DNA from: JAFEDN01 sp963844565
Lineage (GTDB): Bacteria > Pseudomonadota > Gammaproteobacteria > Coxiellales > Coxiellaceae
NCBI GenBank assembly: GCA_963844565.1
Contig: CAWJON010000002.1
Location: 434,001 to 498,000, forward strand
Reading direction: 5' to 3'
Length of the DNA stretch: 64,000 nt
Both the position numbers and the translations under genes were made by a program. Below are positions 1-7,403 of the stretch, piece after piece. Within the stretch, counting starts at the first letter, position 1. The number at the start of each line of letters is the position of its first letter. The notes beneath the pieces are model-generated. The model saw nothing but the letters and a program-made list of their open reading frames with translations, did no database searches and was not told the origin of the DNA.

Positions 1-431
1 CAAAAATCAATTTCATAATTTAGGTTAAGCGATAAACTGGCTAGATTTTGCGTGGTTCCATTAAATGGCGGGGGGATAATACCATTTTTTGTATAGTGTT
101 CTCGTCGAATATAACCATTTAAATCAACATTTGGCCATAAACTAGCCCCTGCAGCTTCAGCCAGATGTCGGGCTCTTTCTAAGCGGCTTTGAGCGATCTG
201 GATATTGGGCGAAGATTCTAGGGCAACGGCAATTAGTTGATTGAGTTCTGCATCTTTAAATATATCCCACCATTGACCGCTGGGTGTGAAAGCTTGCTGG
301 GGAAGAGTGGGATAAGCGTGGCTAACTGCCAAGCTAGTTGGGGTTAAAGGGGTGGAATGTGCGTGAATACCGATGTAATTTACACAACCCGTCATCCCTA
401 AACAGAGTGTTATAATGAATAAAAATCGCAA
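1..431 (-). CDS. RND efflux outer-membrane lipoprotein, NodT/OprM family (partial, 5' end only)
   Basis: The first 143 codons of a TolC-like outer-membrane channel subunit for a tripartite efflux pump; the rest lies beyond the window edge. The frame opens after a TAG and the only sensible start is TTG at 431, with an AGGGA ribosome site about seven bases upstream. A hydrophobic signal peptide ends in the lipobox GMTGC, so the protein should be lipidated and exported. The mature part has hallmarks of the family: WWDIF, then a helix with LNQLIAVALESSPNIQIAQ and the following RLERARHLAEAAGA, and a SLWPNVDLNG strand. Partner pump genes are not visible. The family call is confident from these motifs; the substrate is unknown. 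Confidence 0.82.
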   Translation of the reverse strand, partial: MRFLFIITLCLGMTGCVNYIGIHAHSTPLTPTSLAVSHAYPTLPQQAFTPSGQWWDIFKDAELNQLIAVALESSPNIQIAQSRLERARHLAEAAGASLWPNVDLNGYIRREHYTKNGIIPPPFNGTTQNLASLSLNLNYEIDF

Positions 432-521
432 CCATTTTCCCTAGTATTGATTTGAGTTGCTATTGTACCAAATAATGTCTGATATGAAAAAATGATATTT
501 ACGCTAACCCCTTTTTTGAGA

Positions 522-719
522 TCACTTTAGTGTAGCCATTACATGGTGGAATTCGTGTAGAAATTCATCTTTCAAAACTTTCTTAAACAGTTCGCGCTTA
601 TGACTTTCTTTTGAAGGTAGCGATGTAATTCCTAAACCACGACGTGATCATTTAAGTTCCGCTATCGGGGCGACAGATCCGGCGACCGTTGACGTAAGTG
701 AAATAGTATTGCGTGCCAT
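522..719 (-). pseudogene. Decayed N-terminal copy of the neighbouring OTU-protein gene
   Basis: Reading the minus strand from ATG at 719 gives about 65 codons with an in-frame TGA after some 20 codons and a final TGA at 522-524. After the internal stop the translation matches the N-terminus of the intact gene at 759-4820: GLGI, then S..S.E.HKR, then LFKKVLKDEFL. The ribosome-site region (GGAGGA preceded by CAC) is also shared by both genes. The remaining 1300 or so codons are absent, so this is the stub of a duplicated gene. It lies directly downstream of its intact relative in the same orientation, as expected from tandem duplication followed by decay. Confidence 0.72.
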
Positions 720-758
720 AAAAACTCCTCCGTGAAACCATTAACATACTCTAAATGA

Positions 759-3700
759 TCATTGCATTTTACAGATTACCTCTTTTTTATCTTCAATGAC
801 TGGGCCTGAACCTGGTCTTGGCAAGGGTGGTGTATAAAACAACGCGGACCGGGTTTGAGCAGGAGATGGCAGATAATCCTTTCCGGAAACTTGCAGTAAG
901 CTCGCAATTTTATCTAAAACCGAAGAAGGCTCTGCCGTTATGGCCAATGTCCACTCTCTAAAATCAGGCGTTGCTCTATACTGATTATCTTGAACACCTA
1001 AAGTTCGCAAAGCCCCTTGTAAAGGGGTAACTAAATTAACAAGTTGCCCTATGATAGTTTCCCGCTCTGCCAGCATATTATCACGCGTGGTCAATTTAAT
1101 GAGAAGTTCACCATTACTGGGACGCCTTAGTGCAAAAGAGTATCCCCCAGTTAATAGCTCATCTAGTTTTTGCTTAAATGTTCTTACTTGTGGCTGGTTA
1201 TATTCTCTTTCAAGCGCCACAAGAGCTTCCCTTTCAATAGTATTGATCTGCGCGTCAATGTCGGCTATTTCGCGTTCTGAGGGATCAACTTGCACTTGCC
1301 TTAATGGCTGTATTTCTCGTTCAGATTGGACTATTCGGGTTTGAATTGATGTTCTAAACTCATTATATCCTTTTTCAGTGTCATCATGCTGCCTAACCCA
1401 TTGTCCACCATTCGTTCCATTCACAGTAAGATGTAAACCATGAACCATAAAATACTCATCTCTCAATTTTTCGAAACTCACTATATCTGTGGGATCATTG
1501 GTTTTCCATGCCTTTTGTGCATACCTCAAATGATAATCAAGTAGGAATGGTGATTTCTTCATTCTTTCCAATAGTATCAGCCAATCCGCAAATGTTACTG
1601 GCTTAAAACTTGTTATAGCAAATAATTCCCCATAAAATATTTGATTATGTGCTTGGCACTCCTGCCAAGTCATTGATGGTTCAGTTCGCTTTTGCTCGAG
1701 TAAGAAAGTCACTATCTGAGGATTCATTCCCCATACAGCAGCGCCTAATGGTAATTTGTCTTCACCATTACGATCACCTGGCTTAGCCCCTTTTTCAACA
1801 GCGGTTCTCACAGCACTTAAATTACCTTGCTCACAAGCTTTAACCAATTCATTTTGTAGCGTCAACTGACGCCTTTCTTCTTTAATTCTCAACCATCCAT
1901 CCCTTAATCGGCGTAAATTTTCCAATTGCCTTTGAATATCTGGCTGGGACACCGGCATTATCACTGGTGGCTCGGGAGGAGTTGGAGCTGGAATGGGAGT
2001 TGGATCGGGAGCAGGAGTTGGAATGGGAATTGGAGTGAGACCAGCTCGAAGATTCAGACCAAAATGATAGTGATTATTAACAGTGCCTCTACCTGCCGAA
2101 GCGTGAACGAGATACAGGGTTTCACTCGCCCCAGTCACTGGAAATGTTTGCGGTATCGTATAGCCTGCTCCCGTTAACCGGATATTTACTCTAGCCAAAT
2201 GAGCTATCGCTTGAATTTCTGGTCCGCCACCCCACGCATTCGTTTCACGCATACCGTCGGTATAGGTTTGCCAACTACCCGCTCCCGCTATCAAAGTCCT
2301 CTGTTCCTCATTAAAAATCTCACTCATTTTATCCACTACTCGATTGCGGAATCGTCTGCACACTAAAATTCCCAGCAAATTACCCTGATATTTAGTAGGT
2401 GTTTCTTTTTGACGATCATAGGTCAATAGCATATTACGTACCCCTTCCATGGTAGCGGGTGCACTAATCTCAATTGTTTCTGTCCTGCCAGGAGTTTGCT
2501 GGTTTTTTATTTCAATAGTGCCGTTATCACCAAAAAGCCGCTGATATACTGAATTAAAAGCGGCCTGATCCCTCACCACAGGGACTAATAATCCCAGGGC
2601 CGCCGACCAGAATAAACAATTATTATCACCAGGCACATCCACTTCGAGATAGCCATCCGGTAGCAAGTGTCTATTTGGTATTATAACGGGAGCGGGACCA
2701 GGATTAGGAGCAGGTGTAGGATTGAGTATTCTCAGCTGAACTCGAAGTGTTTCCATCTCTGTATTAAGCTGGGTAATTTGTGTGTTCTCCTTCTCTGCTT
2801 GTTGTTGCAATACCGTATTAAAACGAGCTTGTAATCCCGCCATTTCTCTTTCTAAAGTCAGCCGATGCTCATTGAAAGTTTCACGCAACGCACTCAATTC
2901 AGCGGTGGAATCGATGCGTTGCCTGAGTTCACGCTGAGCCTCATCTAATCGACTTTGCAAACTTTGTACCAATTCAAGATGAGGCGCTCCTCCTAAACCC
3001 CCGCGGATGCTTCGAATCTCCTCCAGGCAATAGCGCTCGAACACTAATCGATTTTGTTGCTGCTCTAACAATTGCTGAACCTGTGTATGCAACTGTCTGA
3101 TCGCAGGATCTACTCCCTCTATCATTCTGGTTTCTATGGCTCGCTGTAACTCACGTAAACCATCAAGGCGTTCAGTAACAGCGGTCTCAAAATTTTGAAA
3201 GTCTTGCCGTTGCGCTCTGACTTGATCTTTTAACTCTGCGACTTGACGACCCACTGCCGCTGCTAAGTCTACATCCCCACAAACAACGCTATCTAATACA
3301 GCACCCGCCCAGGTAGCCGCTAACGTATTTATGCAACCTGTCAATTGAGCGTTGTTCAAACTAGCGTAAGAAAAATCGGCTTGTAGTAAATCCGCTCCCC
3401 CAAAATTAACCCCACGCGCTTGCAGATATTGGCAATGGGCATGGCGAAAAGACGCGCCGCCCATGCTCGTTACTTCTTTTAATTCAGCTCCTTCCAGATA
3501 ACTATGATCAAATTTCGTATTCGCTAAATCTCCACTCAATATAGCTCCACTCAAATCCATATGGCTAAAATCGGCTCCGGCCAGAGAAAGCAAAGTTCCA
3601 TTGGGTCCTACCAAATTCGTTAAATCTTCACGGCAGATGACCCATTGTATACTCGGGCGGTGCAGTGTATGCCGGACATAATCAATTAAGCTTTGACCAC

Positions 3701-4820
3701 CTAAAAAGCGAGATCTCTGTAAATATCGAATCACTGTGGCGCGATTAATTACAATAATACTGTGGGATGAAGAACTCACGGCCAATCGCATTGAATCACT
3801 AAGGGTTTCACGCCTTTGCTCATGAAAACCATAACGGCGTTGAATGACCTCTAAAGGCATTAAGACATAACCCGCTTTGGGATCTCTTGTACGTCCTATA
3901 TATCCTCTTCTGCGACGAAAATCAGTACGCCCAAAATTATAAAAAGCCTCAGTCCGGCCTCGTAATAATTCAAGCCCTCGCCGCCATCTCGGTATTCCAT
4001 CACTGTGCCGAGAGGTATCCCGAACATACAATTGATCGACTAATGCATCATCTTGCATTTCAAAAATACGAAACCCAGGCCGGCCATAAACCGTCTCTGC
4101 ATGGATTTTTCTATGTCTCTGTCTATCAGTTTCTTTAAGCTCCAGATTGTGATTAGAAAAATCATCGACCCAGGCTCCTGAACGTCCCTCGACTAAACCC
4201 GCTAATAGGGTAGACTCATTTAATCTAACTTGGATACGACCATCTTCCTGGCTGGCATGGCGGGACAGGTATTCGATCATTCGTTGAGCGCCAATACGGG
4301 CGAATGGAATCACGCCTTTTGCATTATTATCACTGAGAACATCCAGGATAAAACTTTCGTATCGACGCAAAGCCTCTCTCCCCACCACATCCAGAAGGAT
4401 ATTTAGCTGCGCTAAATTCAACTCATCATTCAGGTTAGTGAGCGTCCCCAAGCGCTCATCGCGAATCCGATTGGCCGCAAAAACGGCCACCGCACCCAAC
4501 CCTTCCACCAGCGTTGTGGGATTAATGCCAATAGGGGGTATAAAATTAGAAATTCCCTTTAATTGCTCCACTATTTTTTCAGTTAAGGTGGTTCGGGCTG
4601 GCACTCGTCCACAAGCCACATCTGAGGCATGGCTCAACTCACGTAAAAATTCATCCTTCAACACTTTTTTAAACAGCATCCGCTTATGGTCTTCTCTGGA
4701 AAGCACAGACCGGATACCTAAACCGTCACCAGCTAATCCTATTTCAGCTAGTGGAGGAGGTACAGGTGTAGTAATAGGCGGGGGTGCTGGCAACTCTGTG
4801 GTAGAAATATCGTATATCAT
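759..4820 (-). CDS. Multidomain protein: pentapeptide repeats, coiled coil, OTU cysteine protease, ankyrin repeats (candidate secreted effector)
   Basis: A 1353-aa protein. The start is ATG 4820 (GGAGG eight bases upstream) rather than TTG 4823. Residues about 405-495 are pentapeptide repeats (A-D/N-F/L-x-x pattern). Residues about 525-700 are heptad-rich coiled coil, followed by a Pro-rich linker. Residues about 720-930 form an OTU domain: PGDNNCLFWSAA places the nucleophile at Cys735, WGGGPEIQAIAHLARVNIRL is the conserved helix-strand, and HYHFGL places the catalytic His at 917 or 919. A second Pro-rich linker leads to an ankyrin-like stretch (about 987-1045) and an unrecognised C-terminus of about 300 residues. 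OTU enzymes cleave ubiquitin chains, a host modification, so with ankyrin and pentapeptide modules this looks like a host-directed deubiquitinase. No signal peptide is seen. Secretion and activity are inferred. A broken paralogue lies downstream. Confidence 0.85.
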   Translation of the reverse strand: MIYDISTTELPAPPPITTPVPPPLAEIGLAGDGLGIRSVLSREDHKRMLFKKVLKDEFLRELSHASDVACGRVPARTTLTEKIVEQLKGISNFIPPIGINPTTLVEGLGAVAVFAANRIRDERLGTLTNLNDELNLAQLNILLDVVGREALRRYESFILDVLSDNNAKGVIPFARIGAQRMIEYLSRHASQEDGRIQVRLNESTLLAGLVEGRSGAWVDDFSNHNLELKETDRQRHRKIHAETVYGRPGFRIFEMQDDALVDQLYVRDTSRHSDGIPRWRRGLELLRGRTEAFYNFGRTDFRRRRGYIGRTRDPKAGYVLMPLEVIQRRYGFHEQRRETLSDSMRLAVSSSSHSIIVINRATVIRYLQRSRFLGGQSLIDYVRHTLHRPSIQWVICREDLTNLVGPNGTLLSLAGADFSHMDLSGAILSGDLANTKFDHSYLEGAELKEVTSMGGASFRHAHCQYLQARGVNFGGADLLQADFSYASLNNAQLTGCINTLAATWAGAVLDSVVCGDVDLAAAVGRQVAELKDQVRAQRQDFQNFETAVTERLDGLRELQRAIETRMIEGVDPAIRQLHTQVQQLLEQQQNRLVFERYCLEEIRSIRGGLGGAPHLELVQSLQSRLDEAQRELRQRIDSTAELSALRETFNEHRLTLEREMAGLQARFNTVLQQQAEKENTQITQLNTEMETLRVQLRILNPTPAPNPGPAPVIIPNRHLLPDGYLEVDVPGDNNCLFWSAALGLLVPVVRDQAAFNSVYQRLFGDNGTIEIKNQQTPGRTETIEISAPATMEGVRNMLLTYDRQKETPTKYQGNLLGILVCRRFRNRVVDKMSEIFNEEQRTLIAGAGSWQTYTDGMRETNAWGGGPEIQAIAHLARVNIRLTGAGYTIPQTFPVTGASETLYLVHASAGRGTVNNHYHFGLNLRAGLTPIPIPTPAPDPTPIPAPTPPEPPVIMPVSQPDIQRQLENLRRLRDGWLRIKEERRQLTLQNELVKACEQGNLSAVRTAVEKGAKPGDRNGEDKLPLGAAVWGMNPQIVTFLLEQKRTEPSMTWQECQAHNQIFYGELFAITSFKPVTFADWLILLERMKKSPFLLDYHLRYAQKAWKTNDPTDIVSFEKLRDEYFMVHGLHLTVNGTNGGQWVRQHDDTEKGYNEFRTSIQTRIVQSEREIQPLRQVQVDPSEREIADIDAQINTIEREALVALEREYNQPQVRTFKQKLDELLTGGYSFALRRPSNGELLIKLTTRDNMLAERETIIGQLVNLVTPLQGALRTLGVQDNQYRATPDFREWTLAITAEPSSVLDKIASLLQVSGKDYLPSPAQTRSALFYTPPLPRPGSGPVIEDKKEVICKMQ

Positions 4821-4851
4821 CAATTATTCCTCCGTGAATAGGGTGTCATAG

Positions 4852-5290
4852 AACTTTATGCAATCATTGCAGAGGGCGTACTGACTTCACCAATTGGTTC
4901 AACTTTTGCCCTCTTTTAACGCTGTTAAAAATCGTGAATTGCATAGTTGATCAAGATTCAGGGTACAATAAAAAAAAATTACATGCAATCTACCATTTTT
5001 GGCCATAAAAAATTTCGGGAAAACCGAGATTGCCTGTTCGAAAGCAACCTACTGACCCAATTCGATCTCTCCTCCTGCTCTGCTACACCCATCCTTATTT
5101 CGTTTTCTGAGCTTAAATTTTTTTCAAAGTTTCGCCTAGTTTCTCATTCTGTTGAGTTTTTGTGAGGCAATTTGCTCTTAAATATGTAATATTTTTTTAA
5201 GCTTTCCTTAATTTTTTTAGGTTATAATTTTTCGGTAAATTAATAAAAAAATATAAAGAATAAAAGATAAAAATTGTAGTTAAGAATATT
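4852..5290. other. Gene-free AT-rich stretch between divergent genes
   Basis: About 440 bases between the OTU-protein gene (minus) and the candidate protease gene (plus). Very AT-rich, especially 5170-5280. A TATAAT lies at 5223-5228 but has no convincing -35, so it is only a weak promoter candidate for the plus-strand gene. No RNA gene or repeat was recognised. Confidence 0.45.
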
Positions 5291-6250
5291 ATGCCCAAGA
5301 AAGAAGAGCAATCAATTAATTTTACCCATCAACTTATTTTAAATTTTTTTGAAGAGGAAGAGACACTACAAGACTCAAAAGCTCTTCAATCAGATTGGAA
5401 TCAAAAAAATCCTATTCCCTGCTTGGCAATTGATATTGACGGTGACTATGATTTTTCTGCAGCGGATGAAAAAATTTTAAAATATATTGCAACGATTGAT
5501 GATATTTCTAAATTGAGAGTTTATATTCTGGGGCATTCCGCTATTAAAAGCCAAGGTATTACTAATGAAAGTGGTGATCCGTATGAAAATTCAGAAATGG
5601 CTAATTTTTTGGCTATACATTTTAAATGCAAAACTGCAAGTGATCATTGCGTTGTCATTAACGTCATCGCTTGTAACTATGGTTCCGCTGGGTTTGAAAG
5701 TGGTGCTGCAGATTTACAATTACAATTAAAAAATCTTGATATCCATGCCTTAGTCGTCGCGAGAATTCAGATGACAATGATAGTAAATCCTGACGAACCA
5801 AAAAATATTGGTAGAAAAGCCACCTTTGATGTAGAGCAAAATAAGTGTGTTTACAAAAAACCTGGCTCTAAAATTGTTTTTTTTGCCGATGAAAAAGGGC
5901 GTCAAATCTCTGCCGATGCGTATGAATATTTGTGGCAAAGAGAAACTTTAATAATGTTAGATCGGTGTGAAGGTAAATGTATTTTTCCTGGAAAAAGTAA
6001 AAAAATAGCTTTACTCTTCCAAGAGATCGAGAAGCAAACGCCACGTCAAGCTTTAAAAACTCTTGAAGAAGTGGCCTCGCGACCTAAATCGTTTATTGAC
6101 GATGACGATAAGGATGATATCATTTCTTTTTTTTCAGAAGCTGCCACTGAAACCCGTCGATGTATAAATCAGGCTATTAAAAAAGGCAGGAAAATCATTA
6201 GTGGCGAATCAATTCCCACTTTTAGCCGAGAAATTCCTGCAATCATTTGA
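5291..6250 (+). CDS. Orphan protein with a possible clan-CD (caspase/C80-like) cysteine protease core
   Basis: A 319-aa soluble protein without signal peptide or membrane segment, not assigned to a named family by eye. The N-terminal half has the layout of clan-CD peptidases: a hydrophobic strand ending in YILGHS (His82), a variable loop with acidic residues, then a second strand ending in INVIACNYGS (Cys128). This matches the h-h-G-H and h-h-A-C signatures of caspases, gingipains and the MARTX C80 domain. The C-terminal part is charged, with an acidic FIDDDDKDDI patch and no recognised domain. Transcription probably ends at the strong hairpin just downstream. Its position beside the OTU protein fits an effector region. 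The fold is inferred from two motifs only. Confidence 0.6.
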   Translation: MPKKEEQSINFTHQLILNFFEEEETLQDSKALQSDWNQKNPIPCLAIDIDGDYDFSAADEKILKYIATIDDISKLRVYILGHSAIKSQGITNESGDPYENSEMANFLAIHFKCKTASDHCVVINVIACNYGSAGFESGAADLQLQLKNLDIHALVVARIQMTMIVNPDEPKNIGRKATFDVEQNKCVYKKPGSKIVFFADEKGRQISADAYEYLWQRETLIMLDRCEGKCIFPGKSKKIALLFQEIEKQTPRQALKTLEEVASRPKSFIDDDDKDDIISFFSEAATETRRCINQAIKKGRKIISGESIPTFSREIPAII

Positions 6251-6265
6251 TCCTTATAATATTAA

Positions 6266-6303
6266 GAAAACTTGATGTCTGGAAATCCAGACATCAAGTT
6301 TTC
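6266..6303. terminator. Strong bidirectional hairpin terminator
   Basis: A perfect 17-bp inverted repeat (6266-6282 and 6287-6303) around the four-base loop AAAT, with A-tract on one side and T-tract on the other, so it can act on both strands. It sits between the convergent genes ending at 6250 and 6316. Confidence 0.88.
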
Positions 6304-6315
6304 AATTAGGCGTGA

Positions 6316-6849
6316 TTAGTGTTTGCCACCGTGTCCACCACCGTGTGATTCTTCAGGTGGTTTTGGTGATCCACCACCCCCATGGCCTCCATGACTTGGT
6401 GGTGGGGCTCCCATACCTTTCGGTGGTGCTCCTCCTGCGCCATGTGAAGGAGGTGGCGTACCCATTCCGTGTGATGGCGGAGGCGCACCTGCGCCCTGCG
6501 GTGGTTTACCACCCATGCCGTGCCCATAATAACCATGATTTTGATTGTAGTAATAATTATTGTGGTAATAATAATTATTGCCATAATAATAATTATGGTG
6601 GTGATACCCATATCCATAGTAACCATACCCATAGGGATAATAACTATAATAAGGATTATAGTAATAACCATATTGATATACGTTGTGACAAACTCGCTGT
6701 GGCCCAAACGCATACCAAACGGTATGACAACTAATGCAATGATAATAAGGATAAGGAGAACAATATGTTCTGGCTAAGGCTAGTGAAGGCAAGCCTATAG
6801 CTGCCGCCACAGCCGCCATAGCTATGGTTTTTAATAATTTTAGTCTCAT
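6316..6849 (-). CDS. Exported low-complexity protein rich in Tyr, Asn, His, Gly and Pro
   Basis: A 177-aa protein starting at ATG 6849 (GAGG eight bases upstream); a TTG seven codons further up is less likely. Residues 1 to about 25 are a signal peptide (basic start, Ala-rich core, LALA). A short cysteine cluster follows (C-x-x-C in HCISCHT, plus two other Cys). A Tyr/Asn/His-rich central section is next (repeats of GYGYY, NYYY, HNNYYY), then a C-terminal section with repeated PPPSHG and GAP units rich in Gly, Pro and His. The two low-complexity halves differ in composition. The many histidines and cysteines could bind metal, and the repeats could be structural at the surface, but no function can be assigned. 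It ends against the shared terminator. Confidence 0.65.
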   Translation of the reverse strand: MRLKLLKTIAMAAVAAAIGLPSLALARTYCSPYPYYHCISCHTVWYAFGPQRVCHNVYQYGYYYNPYYSYYPYGYGYYGYGYHHHNYYYGNNYYYHNNYYYNQNHGYYGHGMGGKPPQGAGAPPPSHGMGTPPPSHGAGGAPPKGMGAPPPSHGGHGGGGSPKPPEESHGGGHGGKH

Positions 6850-7034
6850 ACCTGCTACCTCTTTGCTCAATAAATGATCAAAATAAGAATAGCATATAGT
6901 AAAGATGAATGTTTTTTTATAATTTTATCAAAAGCTTAAATTATTTAAATTTGATGCGCTCGCCATTATTTTTAATGAATATATCTGCCACAGCATTATC
7001 CTTATTAAAGCGCGACATCACGCAATGGGGTTTC

Positions 7035-7088
7035 AAAAGGGGAGAATGCGAATTCTCTCCTTTTGTCGCCCGAGCGAACTTTGTTCGC
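7035..7088 (+). repeat. Twin-hairpin repeat, divergent copy
   Basis: First hairpin: 7035-7047 paired with 7052-7064 (13 bp, one G-T pair), purine-rich strand first. Nine bases later is a second hairpin: GCGAAC at 7074-7079, loop TTT, GTTCGC at 7083-7088. This is the same arrangement as the copies at 30766-30818 but with different stem bases, so the structure rather than the sequence appears conserved. Confidence 0.55.
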
Positions 7089-7325
7089 GCGGAGCGAAAT
7101 CAAATAGAGAAAATACTCCGTGCGTCAGCTCGGGGTATTTTATAAAGATAATAATTTATTAACAGAATTTAAAAATATCGTAACTTTATAAAAAATCTAA
7201 TTTTATAAATCTAAAATATTTTTCCAATTGCCATTCAGGTTACCTGTTTAAATAAACGGGGTAATATAAAGATATTTAATTTCTTGGTGATTATGATATA
7301 ATTTATGTTTTTCTCCATGTGCTAA

Positions 7326-7400
7326 GGAAGATTCATGGGAGAGAATCGCAATTATCCTTCTCGATTCCGGGCAATGGACTTCGCCTGTGCACAGGATTAA
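7326..7400 (+). repeat. Degenerate copy of the twin-hairpin repeat
   Basis: Shares GAAGATTC, GGGAGAGAATCGC, a CGATTCCGGGCA-like segment and a CAGGAT end with the repeat units at 30570-30830, in the same order and orientation, but the stems are eroded. It ends a few bases before the ATG at 7404, so the CAGGAT end may now supply that gene's ribosome site. Confidence 0.5.
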
Positions 7401-7403
7401 AAA

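Larger units (their letters stand above)
6850..7403. other. Gene-free stretch with two hairpin repeat copies
   Basis: About 550 bases. It contains the twin-hairpin element at 7035-7088 and a degenerate copy of the element at about 7326-7400, which runs directly up to the start of the next gene. The rest (6900-7020 and 7140-7320) is AT-rich with no supportable gene; short open frames here lack ribosome sites and family resemblance. Confidence 0.5.

Noticed and set aside
3346..3620. Pentapeptide repeats as a quinolone-resistance (Qnr) gene
   Set aside because: The repeats are a short internal segment of a 1353-aa protein, not a free-standing repeat protein.
6520..6777. Ile/Tyr-rich open frames antisense to the exported low-complexity protein
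   Set aside because: They are mirror translations of the repetitive codons; no ribosome site or signal supports them.
6909..7145. 78-codon open frame upstream of the membrane protein
   Set aside because: No ribosome site and its second half is the twin-hairpin repeat.
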